A stretch of 64,000 nt of DNA from Calendula officinalis (GCA_963853835.1 OY970832.1:1632001-1696000); one strand, 5' to 3'. Shown: positions 46,825 to 60,117, numbered from the stretch's first letter. Numbers and translations are program-made. The notes: generated from the letters alone by a model not told the origin.

Positions 46825-49800
46825 AATGTGTTTACACACAAAGTGAAGAAATAAGTTCAGATCGAGTAGACGATCATGATTAGGTTATGTAACCGTTTGT
46901 TTTAGTGTTTCGTTAGGTTGTATCGATGTTAAGTTAATCAGTTTGAATGTAGGATAATATTATTAGTAGCTTTTAGGTTATAAATTTATCTGTTTTAATT
47001 TCATATGTTCATATGTGTTTGATAAAAAGGCATGGGTATCCTTCTAATGAATGTAATTGTTTACGTATTGTCGAGTGCAATCAACCCTTATAATATTTGC
47101 AGTAACCAAAGTGTGCATGTGTTAATGACTTTTTGCATGAGTAAATATGACCACTAAATGAACACAAATAGGCTTTATTCGTGTTCATTTATTAATAAAA
47201 AATAAATGTTATGTGTTAATTACTTTTTGCATGAGTAAATATGACCTGTAAATGAACACAAATATGCTTTATTCATGTTCATTTATTAATAAAAAATAAA
47301 TTGTTTAAGTGTTTACAAATATGCTTTATTCATGTTCATTTATTAATAAAAAATAAATTGTTCATAAACACTTAAACGAACGAATTTTTGTATACATAAC
47401 TACATGTTTGTTTATTAAAAAAAATGTTCATGAACAATTCAATGAAAAGGTAAACGATCATACATGAAACAATACAAAATAATTTTTAGATATAATCATT
47501 TTTTATATTATTGTTTGTCCTATTGAATAAATATAACTATTTTATTTGAAATACTTAATATACATAGTTATCAAAGATAAACGAATAAACAATTACAAAT
47601 GGATATGGCTTAACGAACGTTTATGACGTAAATGAACAAATGAAACCTATTTTCGTGTTTTTTCACTTAATTAAACAAATATAAAATCTTGTTCATGTTT
47701 ATTTATTTAACAAATTAATAAGCTGCCTGCTAAACATTTCACGAATGATTCATTGAACATTCATTCATTTACATGCTTATAGAATACCACAAGACTCTTT
47801 GTGTGTATTGAGGATCAAATAAGAACTAAACATTTGGTAAGAATAATAGTAACTATTCCCAATCACGCATTTCAGAAATACAAGTGAAATTCGGATGGAT
47901 GTTTGTGCATATACGAGAAGCATGTGTGCGTGCTTCGCAATGTGTATAGCATTTCCCTAAATAAAAATTTTTACTATAAATTTATAATAATCTGTGACCG
48001 TTTTTGGTTATTATGCAACTACAAAATCTGTTTTAAATATTATACAACAACGATACTCAATTCCTTCAAATGAGATGTATGATGGAGTTAAAATATATAC
48101 AATCATATTTCTATCCGAAATTAAAGAGACTGCTTTTCAATGAGGCATCAGGCAAAAGTGCAAGAGAGAATGCAAGAGCTAGTACCGTTTTTAAACCTAA
48201 GAGCTAGTACCGTTTATGGTTATTATAGTTATTAGGTAAGAAATTTGATTGCGTAGAATATATCGAACCTCTGACATTCCTACTTGCGGTTTACAAAAAG
48301 TTGCGATAATAGAAGATATATTCTCCACTTTTACATAAAGAAACGAATTCAATGCCTCAAGCTTTCGTTATCATTTTACTCTTTTTCCAATAAATATCGG
48401 CGTGTTTCTTTTCGATTTCCTTTTAGAAAAGTTCATCTAAAGAAGATTGCTAGGGAATATCGACGTGCTCGATTGTTAGGTAGCGTGTTCATCAAGCTTG
48501 CTTGTTTTCCATTATGCATATAGAATATACCCTTTCGTTTTTGTTATGCAAAAGGAATCGTTGTGCTTGTTGTCGGCCTAACAACGATTTTCCAAAGACA
48601 TCAATTGTCTATCATAATTATGTGTTTGTTAAACGTGTGTAAGCATGATTTGATTGGTCTTTAGTAACTAAAGTAGAGCATGTAGAGAGGTTGAGTAATA
48701 AGTCAAAAGGGACGGGTTTTCAGTAATAATTTAAGTTTTTGGTTTTTGTAATTGAGGAGGTTTCTATACGTTAAAAATACACTATGTACGACTTTCAATC
48801 GTTTTATCCATTGGACACATTTCTTTTTTAAGTTAATTTTATTATTTTAATTTATTGGTCCTTTATATATAAAGCATAATAATATTAATAGACTCGATAA
48901 TAAGTAATAGATTCAAATTGTAATCATAAATTAGGCCAATCATCAAAGAGCCAGTGTTGTTTGAGAATACAAAGGACCAATGTGAGTCAAAGATTTGTAG
49001 AAAGATTAAAGGATGGGCGATCCCACATGTTAGGGTCATATTAGGGGTAGGGCCTCCAAAAACCGGGCCGAATCTGTTAGGATTGGATTAGATTGAGAAC
49101 CAAAAAAAAAAAAATAATAACAGGATTGAGAACCCGGTTTTATCTGACTTTTTCCGGTTTTGGACCGGACCGAGAACCGGTTTTGCATGAAAATATAAAT
49201 CGGGAACCGGACCACACTGCTCGACTCGGTCTGGTGCAGTTTGCCGGTTCTTGGTACAATTTGCACATGCATAATTAGGCCAATAACCGGTTAGTATAAA
49301 ACAAGGTAATAAAAACACTTTGTCGGTTTGTCCCATGACCCAAGAAGTTACATTTTCGTGTTGAACGGTTTTTATGCTCTATTCGAAAAGAAGCTACCCA
49401 AGTTGATGGAAAGACGATACTCAAAGATTGTGTAGTTTGATTCTTTCCAGTGTAGTATCAAAAAAGGGTAGTATAAGGAATCCTAGAATAACGAATATAG
49501 ATCTTTTCACGAATCAATTCGCATCAATCACATTTTCAAACTTCCTTACCGAATCATTAAAAACGGTTTGTTGGCCAGTTAGTCGCCAATAAAATTTCTC
49601 AAGTTGTCGCTTGCCACATCTTGCCATTTATTAAAAGCGAAGAGTGTAAATGTAAATTATACTACGGACATTTGGCCCGGATTAGTGGTTAAATACATTT
49701 CTAATGTGGCTGTAAGTTGTTACCTTAATCGAAGATCAATAAGATTGACTCGTTATTTGAATGAACTGGAACTAATGGAATCATGAGACGATATTTAAAA

Positions 49801-50100
49801 ATAGAGAAATGATATTTATTTTTACCATTTGTTCATACTCATCTTTTTACCCACTTGATAAAATAACATGTGTAATGTATTAATTCTTTTTTCTAATATT
49901 ATCTCTTATTTTTTATATATGTCATGATCTAATGAGTAAGAAGATAATATAAATAAATTATAGGAAGAATATCATTACTCTAAAAAATAATACCGTATTT
50001 TTTTGTCTGGTATTTAATTCAATTTAAATATATACACATTAGAGAAAATTTCGGTTAAAAAGTGATACCAAAAAAAGTGCTTTAACGAAAAATATCCCAA
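46825..50100. other. Intergenic between glutaredoxin cluster and MUB gene
   Basis: At 47119-47370 there are three imperfect tandem copies of a 60-95-bp unit (ATGCTTTATTCATGTTCATTTATTAATAAAAAATAAA-type, given here only in part). At 49036-49275 lies a third copy of the GAACCGG palindromic repeat. ORFs at 48284-48523 (79 codons, Arg/Lys/Phe-rich) and 49604-49786 (60 codons) resemble no family I can name. No gene model is supported. Confidence 0.45.
47119..47370 (+). repeat. Short tandem duplication array
   Basis: CTTTATTCATGTTCATTTAT followed by TAATAAAAAATAAA occurs three times at spacings of about 103 and 61 bp. The first two units share the longer upstream part CTTTTTGCATGAGTAAATAT. Confidence 0.8.
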
Positions 50101-50195
50101 ATCGAAACGGAAAAGGGCATACTCTTCACAATTGCTTCAAATTTTTAATCAATCGTCAATCAATCAAAGCTTCTGATCATACTTCTCGTTCATCA

Positions 50196-50456
50196 ATGGC
50201 ATCTGTATCAGGTAAATCCATCAATTCGTTTTCTAATTTCAGTAATCACCATATTAATTGTGCTTACGAGAACGATAACTTCACTCCTTTTTTCCTTCGT
50301 GCGTGTCATCATCATGTACACGATTATGATCCGATTCAACTGATTCAATTACATTTCGTTTATGGCGATCTGTTTCGAGATATTTGTAGTAATTTGGAAT
50401 TATAATTTGTGTTGTTGATTTTGATTGTTTGTTATTATGTGTTGCAGGAACGAACT
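50196..50456 (+). other. Upstream ORF 1 of the MUB transcript (inferred, spliced)
   Basis: ATG at 50196 in a leader exon ending at 50211 (donor GGTAAAT) joins an exon starting 50448 (acceptor TTGCAG). The spliced frame reads MASVSGTN then stop, 8 residues. It depends on the leader splicing being as inferred. Confidence 0.45.
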
Positions 50457-50482
50457 AGTGTTTTCGTTGGCTATTGGATCAT

Positions 50483-51081
50483 ATGAATTGCTTAGTTTCT
50501 TCTGGAATCCGTGATTCAGATGTATTATGCGCGCATGCTCTTAGTATTTACGGTCATTTCCAGGTTTGGATTCCTCTGAGATGATTTATGTTGAATTTGT
50601 TTGTAGCTCGTGATATGATTGATTGCAATAATAATATTAAGTCAGTTATTTGATAAAAAACACAAGAAGGAAATAAAAATTATGTGATTATTTTGAATTG
50701 ATTTATGAATTAGGATCAGAGTGTTTGTTAGATTAATGGTACAAACAATTGTCTTTCCAAGAAGAGAAGCTATGTCAAAGGGTGTGCAGATGAGCATTTT
50801 GTAAGTGATTTTATGTTTGTAAGCTTAAAATCAGTTTATAAAACTGATTATGAAATGGGAGTATATTACTTATATACCCTTGTTTTTTTTGTTTTTTTAG
50901 GGATAATGTATCAGAAATGATTAATTGGTTCTTATAACTTCAAGTAGGAGAAACAAATTAAAATAGGTAACTCTTGCACCGTGATTTATGATCATTTAGT
51001 ATCTCACATAATCACCTACAGAACACACATCCAAACACACCATAATCGTAATAAAATAATCAAATTGTGCTTCGAAAAATA

Positions 51082-51166
<85 letters not shown>

Positions 51167-51460
51167 TATACATACATACATACATACAATCTATCAATCC
51201 ACCTCATCTTAACAATCATAGGATTAGGAGAGAGAAAAAACCGAAAACGACATCCGACTTGATAACATGCTATGCATATGCTCTATGTCAGAAAAATAGT
51301 TTGTTCATCTTCTTTAAACACAGACTACAACATGTGCTCTTACTATAATCACCTTTATTATTAATATTTTATTATTTTATTTATGTAGTCCTATAGTCAT
51401 ACAACTATTATTGAAATTGTGGTTTTTATGCAGGTAAATTGGGAGAGAAATATTATATAA
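50483..51460 (+). other. Upstream ORF 2 of the MUB transcript (inferred, spliced)
   Basis: ATG 50483 opens 27 codons to the exon end at 50563 (CAG then GTTTGG). It continues in frame in the exon starting 51434 (acceptor ATGCAG) for 8 codons and stops at TAA 51458-51460, five bases before the main MUB ATG at 51466. Such a uORF would be expected to restrain or tune translation. Confidence 0.45.
51083..51162. repeat. TA dinucleotide microsatellite
   Basis: About 39 uninterrupted TA repeats in the inferred leader intron of the MUB gene. Confidence 0.97.
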
Positions 51461-51465
51461 ATATA

Positions 51466-52847
51466 ATGGCTGATGGAAATGAATACGTTGAACTTAAATT
51501 CAGAGTATATGATGGAACAGATATATGTCATAACAGTTATGTTTCATCAACTACTATAGCTGCTCTTAAGCAAAAGCTTGTTTCTGAGTGGCCTCAAGGT
51601 TTGCAATAATTTTCTATTTTTATTTCTTTATTTATTTTTATTTTTTGGGATAACTTTATTCTTTCAACCAAAAATGTGTCAAATGACAGAAAATGGCCTT
51701 GGGTTCTTTGAAAAAGGCCAAATTTTCTTTAATGAGGTGTCAGCATATTATATGTTAAAAGTTTTTTTTTTTAACCTTAAGGGCATTTTAGTCAATTGAC
51801 ACATTTTTGGTTGAAATATGTACTTTAATGTTTTCTAATTGTCTAAAAGACTAAAACTACTAATCAATTATATTAAACTATATTATGTGTTTTTTTAATA
51901 GGTAAATCGGTAATACCGAAATCACTGTTGGATCTGAAACTTATACATTTGGGAAAAGTTTTGGAGAATAATAAAACACTATCAGAATCTGGGGTGCGAG
52001 ATGGTGCCTTTGCAGGAGGAGTAATCACAATGCATGTTGTTGTTCAGCCCGTTCTCACCAAAAAGAAATCGGGTCAGTTTTTCACAACTCTTTCTAACGG
52101 GCCAAATTGGTCAAATGGGTTGTATATGCATACAAAGGATACAAGCATTCACCAAATACCTCAATACAACCAAAACCGAACCTAACTGAAACCGAAAACA
52201 TGTAATAGGTTCGGCTTTCGGTTTTGTAATTTCATGAGTTTCGGTTTCGGTCCTCGCCCCTCGGATAAGGGTGTGAGCATTTGGGCTGAAAAAACCGAAC
52301 CAAATAGAAAACCGATCGAAACCAAAGCGAAACCAAAAACATGTAATCGGTTTGGTTTTCGGTTTTGAAAATTCATCATTATCGGTTTCGGTTTTATCGA
52401 TTTCGGTTTGGTTCGGTTCGGTTCTGGACCTCACTCATCCTTACATTGTACGAATATCATGTTCAAAATTATGTCAATAAAAGATGGCCTCTCTTTATGT
52501 CGCCTTTGTTTCCTTCGACGATTTGATATGTCGATGACATGACGGTAACCTGCTGAGGTGGCAAGTGACATGTCATTTTATGTCCCATTTAGGTAATTAA
52601 AAGATGACTGTGTCTCCTATTCAGGTTGCCAAACTGGCCAGAAAACCATATTTCAATAACCCAATTTGACAAAAATTTATACAATGACTAAACATAGAAA
52701 AATCTAAAAATACATTGTTTTTAGGCAAAAAAAAAATATCTTAATTATAGTTAATCTAATACTCCCTATAATCCAATTTTATGCAATGCAGCCAAAAAAC
52801 AAGATGATACGGGAAAAATAAATTCATGCGGATGCACAATCTTATAG
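51466..52847 (+). CDS. Membrane-anchored ubiquitin-fold protein (MUB)
   Basis: Exons 51466-51598, 51902-52072 and 52792-52847 join in frame to 119 residues, the usual MUB size. Residues 1-95 form a ubiquitin-like fold (LKFRVYDGTDI, then LKLIHLGKVLENNKTL and GAVITMHVVVQ-type ending). The tail ends in the CaaX box CTIL with a second Cys two residues before it, fitting prenylation (Leu last suggests geranylgeranyl) and possible palmitoylation. That would place it on the plasma membrane. MUBs dock group VI ubiquitin-conjugating E2 enzymes. Intron 2 contains a CCGAAC palindromic MITE. Inferred 5' leader exons start near 50100. Confidence 0.95.
52145..52440. mobile_element. CCGAAC-type palindromic repeat in MUB intron 2
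   Basis: Facing runs of AACCGAAACC and GGTTTCGGTT, two sub-copies, with hAT-like GTGTGAGCATTTGGG and GACCTCACTCATCC edges. Two overlapping minus-strand ORFs here are by-products. Confidence 0.6.
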
Positions 52848-53254
52848 ATTTGAGGTGATAATCGACACTTGTGAAGTGTCGGGATTAAAAAAAAGTGTCG
52901 GGAATTGAGTGGTTGTTTGTACCACGTAAAGTTTGCTCTTTGTTGTATTGGGTTTTTCTTTTTTTTTCTTGTATATCAAAATCCTTTCGGGCCGGGTCAT
53001 TTATGCCTTCTGTAATGCAAATATTTGTCTGAGGAGTTCACATTTTCATTGTGTTTTAGATAAAATTGAATTCGATTTGGAGAAACGAAATGTTATTGTC
53101 TTTAAGTAGAGGTGACAATAAGTTGATTTGGGTTTGTAGTTTATTCTAGAAATAAAAATGTTGCATTTCACACGTTTCCTTTTTTAGTTAAGTTACTAGG
53201 TTATCTTTACCTTAATTGCGATCAAGTTTTAGAAAGTTTTTCATAGTTGAATGT

Positions 53255-54240
53255 CCTTCAATTTTTAAAATACAGTCTAATATCTCAAATTTTAAGTGAA
53301 TATAATACACAATTTTTGTATAAAGATAAATTAATACGTATAAATGATAAAATCTAATTAATTATATTCGAATACATATATAAGCATTTTTATACGTTGT
53401 GAGTGGTTTTGAAATATTAAAACAATTTTACTAGAATACTTCGAAAATGCCTGAAATAATAGTTATTCAAGTCAATTTGGCAAAATGAGTCAAAATACAC
53501 AATTCTTACAATGCATTTTCGATGATCTTTACAACTTATAAGGTTTTATTATAATACACACTTTTGTAGAAAGATGCATTAGTATAAATGACAGTACCTA
53601 AATAGTTATATCTTTACAACTTATAAGGTTATATCTGCATACATGTTTTATGCGTTATGACTGGTTATATTTATGCATGTCGAGATATACCTATAGTTCT
53701 TGAAAAGGAGCGAATATGCATGTATATATACAAGCGCTTTTTGATTGCGAACAACTCGGATCAATTACGCCTCTAAAATATATTTTATTATGAACTTGTT
53801 TTTTCGAGTCAATATGTAGGATTGGATAGAAATATATAATTTTTACGACGTATTTTCTACACTTTTTAAAACTTTTAAAGTTTTATTCTAATACACATTT
53901 TTATACAAAGGTATAAATGACAAAACCTAGATAATTAAATCCTTATACACATATAAGCATGTTTTATGTGTTATTACTGGTTATATTTATACATATCCAG
54001 ATATATATATGTATATTATTCTTGAAAATATGAATATGTATACATATATACGATTTTTGATTAATTATTAAGATTTAGCTTTATTTAAAAACATGTCAAA
54101 AATGCACCAAAAAATACATATTATAATGAAACGTTAATTATCCAAGTCAATCAAAATAAGTTGGGATACACAAGTTTTACAACATTTTCGATAATTGTAC
54201 AAACTTTTTATGTTTAAATAAAAAACACCATTTTTAATGA
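53255..54240 (+). repeat. Degenerate tandem repeat, period about 335 bp
   Basis: Three diverged units share, in order, ATACACATTTTTATA-like, TATAAATGACAAAACCTA, ATATAAGCATGTTTTATG, GTTATGACTGGTTATATTTAT and GAATATGCATGTATATATAC landmarks. It looks like an old satellite-type array. Confidence 0.65.
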
Positions 54241-54255
54241 TGTATGTGTTACTTC

Positions 54256-54520
54256 ATCCGCCCCACAAAAAAAAAAATTCTCATTTCACCCTAAATTTTT
54301 GTCCCATAAAAACTTTTCATTTCTTACATTTGATGGGCTCCACATAATAAAATATCATTATTACTAAGAACTCACCACTAACTATCCACTAACTATCTTT
54401 TCTCTCCAAATCAATCTTATATTTTAATCAAAATTATTACCAATGATCGTATCACTAATTATCACCTTAAAACTTATGCTAAAGTGAAATGTGAAGTTTT
54501 TTATCAGTATTTTTTAATTT
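54256..54520. mobile_element. Decayed Stowaway-like MITE
   Basis: The interior (CCACTAACTATCCACTAACT, TCTCTCCAAATCAATCTT) is the reverse complement of the MITE at 34690-34953. The outer ends have diverged (ACTTCATCCGCCCC). Confidence 0.65.
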
Positions 54521-54640
54521 TTATTGTAAGCTAAATATTTTGATCCCTAATTCCCTGACACAAAATTGTATGAATTGCTTTAAAACTCCAAACATACCCA
54601 TTAATACGAACCCTGTTCGCAACAAACCCCATCAATCAAA

Positions 54641-57600
54641 ATGCAATCGCCGGAAACCTCACCACCAGCGGCCGGCGGTACTTCATCACTCGAAAACAAT
54701 CCGTCAGACATCGGAAAATTGCTTCACGGGTAATTCCTCATCTCATGACTCCCTGAATTCACATCTATTCAATAATCTCCAAATTAATTTTAATATTTTC
54801 TATCAAATTGATAATCTTAGGTGTATTCATTACCGGAGACGATGTAAAATTAGGGCTCCGTGTTGCAATCAAATATATTTCTGTCGTCACTGTCATAACG
54901 AAGCTACGGTTTGTTGTTACAGATTGAATTTTGAAATTTTGAATGATTTTTCATTCGATTGCTATTTAATTGCAAATCGATTGCTAATTGATGTTTTTGC
55001 TATTTGTGTTGTGTATAGAGCGCTTTTGCAAACCCTAAGGAACGCCATGAAATTGTTCGTCATGATATTAAGCAAGTAATGTTTATATTTTGTTTTTTTA
55101 TTTTATTTTAATTTTATGTGAATTAATGATAGAGGTAAAGGATTTATGATTTTGTTTTTTATTCAGGTTATTTGTGCAATTTGCAGTACTGAACAACAGG
55201 TTTGTCAAAATTAAAATAAATTCATTTCTTATATCATGAATATAGAATTTTTTGAGCTTATAAACAAATTTCATTGTTGATATAAATTAATAGGTTGCTC
55301 AAATATGTGCAAACTGTGGAGTGAAAATGGGGGAATACTTTTGTGGAGTTTGCAAGTTTTACGATGATGATGTAAACATTCATTACATTCTTTTTATTTT
55401 GATTTTGTAGCAATAATAATTAGTTTGTCGGGTGTTTTAGATTGCGTTTTTAAGTGCTTATTAGCTTAAATCCACACTTTTCAAGTGTTTGGATGAAAAT
55501 GAAATGAGAATAGTTGATGCTTATTTTTTTTAAAACACTTTTTCTTTTCTTTTTTCTAATCACTTTAAAATTATGCAATCCCAATTATTCTTTATTTTCT
55601 ATTAAGGCCACCAATTATGTATTCTTTTTCACTTATTAGGGGGTGTTTGGGATTACTTATTGAAGTTAGATTATGCATTTTGAAAATTGATAATCAGATA
55701 ATCTAATCACTGGTTACAAAATGTGATTATGAAAAATAGTGTTGGATTTGATTATTCAGTTTGAAATCACAATAATCAGATAATCAGTTTTTTTTGGTGT
55801 TTGACAAGTCTGATTATTTGTTTAGTTAACATGTAAAATCAGATAATTGCGTTTTCAAAACGCAATAAGCACCTCCCCACATGCTTTTTCAAAACTGCGT
55901 TTTGGGCTTCATAAACGCAAATAATTGGTTTTTTTTAATTCTTTTTGCCAAACACTCATTTTAGATTAATTCCGTTTTCAAAACGCAATTAGCAGATAAT
56001 CAGTTCCAAATTCACAATTCCAAACACCCATAATTTGTTTATTAACCTTGTTTCACGTTTTTATAATTCAGATTTCGAAGGAACAGTTTCATTGCAACGA
56101 CTGCGGAATATGCAGGTTTGTAGTAACAAAACAGTATAATACACAAAATTATATATAATTATTCTTTGAAATTGACTAATAATTAGATAATTAATCACTA
56201 CAGAGTAGGTGGTGTTGCTAACTTCTTCCATTGCCAAAAATGTGGTACGTCATCATTGCTTTTACGATTTTTTTCTTGTCTTTTAATCATGTTTTAATTT
56301 GTATAAAAATACATGTTATACATATAATTTCTCAAATTCTTAAAAATAGTAACATATTTTAAAACCTATAAGTAAAATATATCACACTATCACTAATATT
56401 GTATATAGATAATAACAATAATAATAATAACAACTTAACAAGACTAATAACTTAAAACGTATTTTGGAGAGTGGGGTGGTGGGAAATTAAGTATTTTGGA
56501 GAATTTGCCCTAGTTTTGGTTGACCGAGTTGGGCCAACTCAACTAACAAGATATTAAAAAAATCAAAATTTGTTTTGCAATTGTTTTTTTAATACATTTT
56601 TAGAATCACATGTTTGGTAATCATATATACTGTGAAATCTGGTCTAGTTTGTAATTTTAGAACATATTATTCAATTTATTAGGAGTATTGATTTTGTTGT
56701 GTTAAACTTAATACACTTTTATTTATAATTTATACTTTTATTTATAATTTATATATTTAAATTAAATATTGGATATTTTATTTGCACAAACACAGGATCT
56801 TGCTTTGATGTAAAAGTGCGTGATAATCATGCATGTGTGGAAAACTCTTTGAAAAACTTTTGCCCTATATGCTACGAGGTATACTATCTACATTATTACA
56901 GCTGGCAAAATTAAACGGGTCGGATGGGTCAAAACTCAAAACGGGTCGAGTTACAAAATAATATATTATGTTTGTATGTAGTTTCTTTTTGACTCATTAA
57001 AGAGTGCAACGATCATGAATTGTGGGCACACAATTCATTTGGAATGCTACAAAGAAATGACCAGCCGAAATCAGTTAGTTCAATTATTTTTATTTAATTT
57101 TTTTATTAAATTCATGTATTATAATGTAATTTTATTTTCAGAATTTCTGTTAAATATTAAATTTGTGGATAATACTATCTTTATTTTGTAGATATCGTTG
57201 TCCCATTTGCTCAAAATCGGTAATGGATATGAGTAGCACTTGGCGAAGATTAGAAAATGAGGTATATAATTATTTATTCTGGAAATTTGATTTGAAAACA
57301 TTTGAAATATGTTTGGAAAAATTATTGTTTATGTTAAATTTGTAATTGTAATTTGATAGATTGAAGCTACTATCATGCCTGAAGAATATCAATATGAGGT
57401 AAGATTTTTATTAATTTTCTGTTTATCGTTCATTATATGGTTAAGATAATAGCTTAATAATTAAATAAAACAATTTAAATTGGTTGAAATTCACTCAAAG
57501 TGATTTTTAATGCATAAAACTCCCAACTAATTTTTTATTAATATGAAAAATATTGAAATATATACTCCGTAATCTTTACGATCATATTTTTGGCAAATTG

Positions 57601-58418
57601 CATAAAAAGATACTGAACTTTTCAGAAAAATTCATTTGAGGTACACACTTTTTTTTTACAGATAAACATATTAAATGTCGCCAAATGTATTTATTTATTT
57701 TTAATGCATAAAATCTCTCAAATTATATTATTAAAAGAATTATATTATTTTTAAATAATACATATCCGATAGATTAATTTATTATAGAAGTATATTTTTT
57801 AAGAGTAAATTACAAGGATGGTTCTTGAGGTTTACACCAAATTTCACTTATAGTTTTTTATTTTAAAAAATTACATTGTTAGTCCTTTTTGGGAAACCTT
57901 TTGCACCTGTAGTCCTATATAGCCTAACATTCGTTGTTAAAAAATTACACTAACAGTCCTTTATAATCACAAAGGTAGTCATTTTTGTGTTAAAATACTT
58001 AGCAGACGTTAGGCTAAAGGACTCTAGATACAAAAGGTTTCCATATAAGGACTACCAATGTATGTTTTTAAAGTAAAGGGCCATATGTGAAATTTGGGAT
58101 AAACCTCAGTAACCGTCCTTGTAATTTCCTCTTTTTTAATATCTGGGCAAAAAGTGTTTCGTGCCAACTAGTTTTTTTTTTTTTATCTAACATCCCGATC
58201 CACCCATTTTGCCATCTTTATTTTAGATATAAAATAATTATAAACCGATTAATTAATTTGTGGATATAAATATATTACAGATTCCTATCTTATGCAACGA
58301 TTGTAACAACACTAGCAAAACATCGTTTCACATTCTTGGTCATAAATGCGGTCATTGTAAGTCTTACAATACCCGAAGAACAGGATCAACAGATGACTCA
58401 CTGGAGAGACAAATTTAA
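54641..58418 (+). CDS. CHY zinc finger / RING-type E3 ubiquitin ligase (12 exons)
   Basis: Exons 54641-54729, 54821-54908, 55019-55075, 55167-55199, 55294-55371, 56072-56115, 56204-56244, 56796-56878, 56982-57073, 57192-57261, 57360-57398 and 58281-58418 give 283 residues. Residues of about 30-115 are the CHY zinc finger (GCIHYRRRCKIRAPCC, FCRHCHNEA, CGVKMGEYFC); about 116-168 the CTCHY finger (FHCNDCGICRVGG, FFHCQKC, HACVE); about 167-212 a RING-H2 (CPICYE, CGHTIHLEC, CPIC); about 241-268 a zinc ribbon (CNDC, HKCGHC). This is the RCHY1/PIRH2 architecture, in plants the MIEL1/CHYR1 group, which ubiquitinates transcription factors and tunes stress responses. All zinc ligands that I checked are present. 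Confidence 0.95.
55639..56031. mobile_element. hAT-like MITE in CHY-RING intron 5
   Basis: The ends GGGGGTGTTTGGGATTAC and inverted AATTCCAAACACCC match. The interior carries CGTTTTCAAAACGCAA and AAGCACCTCCCCACATG, reverse complement of blocks in the IDD intron MITE. Confidence 0.7.
57803..58131. mobile_element. MULE-type MITE in the last CHY-RING intron
   Basis: Inverted ends GAGTAAATTACAAGGATGG and CCGTCCTTGTAATTTCCTC, flanked by TTTTTTAA (57795-57802 and 58132-58139). Long TIRs cover most of its 329 bp. Related to the ends of the Pack-MULE at 10747. Confidence 0.75.
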
Positions 58419-59136
58419 CAAAATCCTCATAGATAGAGATAGATATAGATACATATATTGTGCTAGATGGAAACAAGTTTTTTTTGTTAGCATGAATATT
58501 TTAAACTATCATTATTTTCATAAAATGTACGATTTATAGACTTTTGTTAATGTTGGATTGACTGTATGTACCTGTAGAGTAGTTGAGTGTGAATTTGCTG
58601 TTTATATTTTTTCCAAATTTTAAGACTTTTTTAAACGATTAATTTTAATAAATTTTAGTTGTAATTAACTAATAGTTAAAATGTGATAGTTAAATTAGAT
58701 AAATAAATAAATACTGCCTGGAATTTGTCAAGAGAAATATTTTTCTTGTGTGCAAATCATAATTATCCTAAAAAAAAGTAATTTAATGGGAGAAGAATGG
58801 ATTTTGAAACTAGTAGAATGTAATTTTATATGTAGCTATAACGAGGTGGAAACGTATGATTTTTTTTCATGTTGTCAAGATATAGAACGTAACATCAAAA
58901 TCAAAATTTTGAACCATAATAGCTAAAAAAAACAATAAAATTTATACATTTATATATACGTAAAAATAGTACTTGTATTTATCAGGTGAATTCATTTCAA
59001 AGGCAAATTATTACTTGATTATAGGGAATATTCTAAGTCAAGATGTTCGTGCGAGTTCTAGTTTAAAGTCGGCTGGGTCCAAAGTATATTAGAAATAATT
59101 AAATTAACAGTTCACCTACTTTTCTTATTATTATAT

Positions 59137-59320
59137 GGGAGCTGATTCGTACAGAAAAACTTTTATCCATACAGAGTAAATTCATCCTAAATGACAATCG
59201 ATCATGCCCTTAATGGGAGGGGTCAAATGTAAGTGTGTTAAAAGTAAATAAAGGGCATGATTGTCATTTAGGATGAATTTGTCTGTATGGATAAAAGTTG
59301 CTCTGTACGAATCATCTCCC
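59137..59320. mobile_element. 184-bp MITE with 9-bp target duplication
   Basis: About 65-bp inverted ends (GGGAGCTGATTCGTACAGA against TCTGTACGAATCATCTCCC) flanked by TTATTATAT at 59128-59136 and 59321-59329. The 9-bp size points to a MULE-type element. Confidence 0.85.
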
Positions 59321-60116
59321 TTATTATATTGTTCCTAAAAGTTCCACAATAATCTATTATAATAAATAAATTAACCAAAATATCAAGCATCTTCTATTCA
59401 TTTTATGAAAATTAGGAATTTGATTTGCCTGTAAAAAAGACATAGAAGTGTCCCACGTAACTTCAACACTAAAATATCGAGCATCTTCTATTCATTTTAT
59501 GATATTGGGAATTTGATTTGCGTGTAAAAAAGACAATTCTAAAAGTAATTGTCAAAGTTTAAATGGTAAATAAAGCATAGAAGTATCCCACCTAACTTCG
59601 ACACTAAAATGGTCGTGAAAAGAGGCTAGAAAGTGGAACTTTTTGGCTGTCTTTTAGATATTTTTATTTATTATTTAGTGACCTTTTGTCGGTGATCATG
59701 TTCTACCACCTTCTCACTAATATATTTTTCTTAAGAAGGATTAAATATTTAAATACAACATTACATGTATACCAACTTTAACTTATAGATTTAGAGGACT
59801 TATAAAGCAATATAGTGTAACCAATTTCTTATAATGGTTGTTAATAGTTAAATATGGAACTTTTAGGGATAGTGCTGTGGAAAAGGTATAAGTAAAACAT
59901 TACAGAAAATGTTTTTCATATTATAAATAAAGTATTGACATAATATAAATGTTTATATTCATGAAGGTGTCCTTTTCATGATGTTAGGAAACATGTAAAG
60001 AAAATATCGAATGAAAGACTTTGTAAGTCCAAGATGTCTCCACGTCCTTCATTCGCCCACCATTGACCACACCAAATATCTTGAATCTTCTCTCTTTTTT
60101 CAACTAATAATCTTTA

Positions 60117-60117
60117 A

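Larger units (their letters stand above)
52848..54640. other. Intergenic between MUB and CHY-RING genes
   Basis: Holds the MUB 3' flank, a degenerate tandem repeat (53255-54240) and a decayed Stowaway-like MITE (54256-54520). There is no gene. Confidence 0.5.

Noticed and set aside
50996..51348. ORFs of alternating Ile-Tyr
   Set aside because: Translation of the TA microsatellite and its flanks.
52111..52434. 107- and 65-codon minus ORFs
   Set aside because: Derived from the CCGAAC palindromic repeat; the same kind of ORF occurs at the other copies (33876, 49036).
54540..55079. 179-codon ORF
   Set aside because: Runs through exon 1, intron 1 and exon 2 of the CHY-RING gene in a mixed frame. 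The spliced model explains the region.
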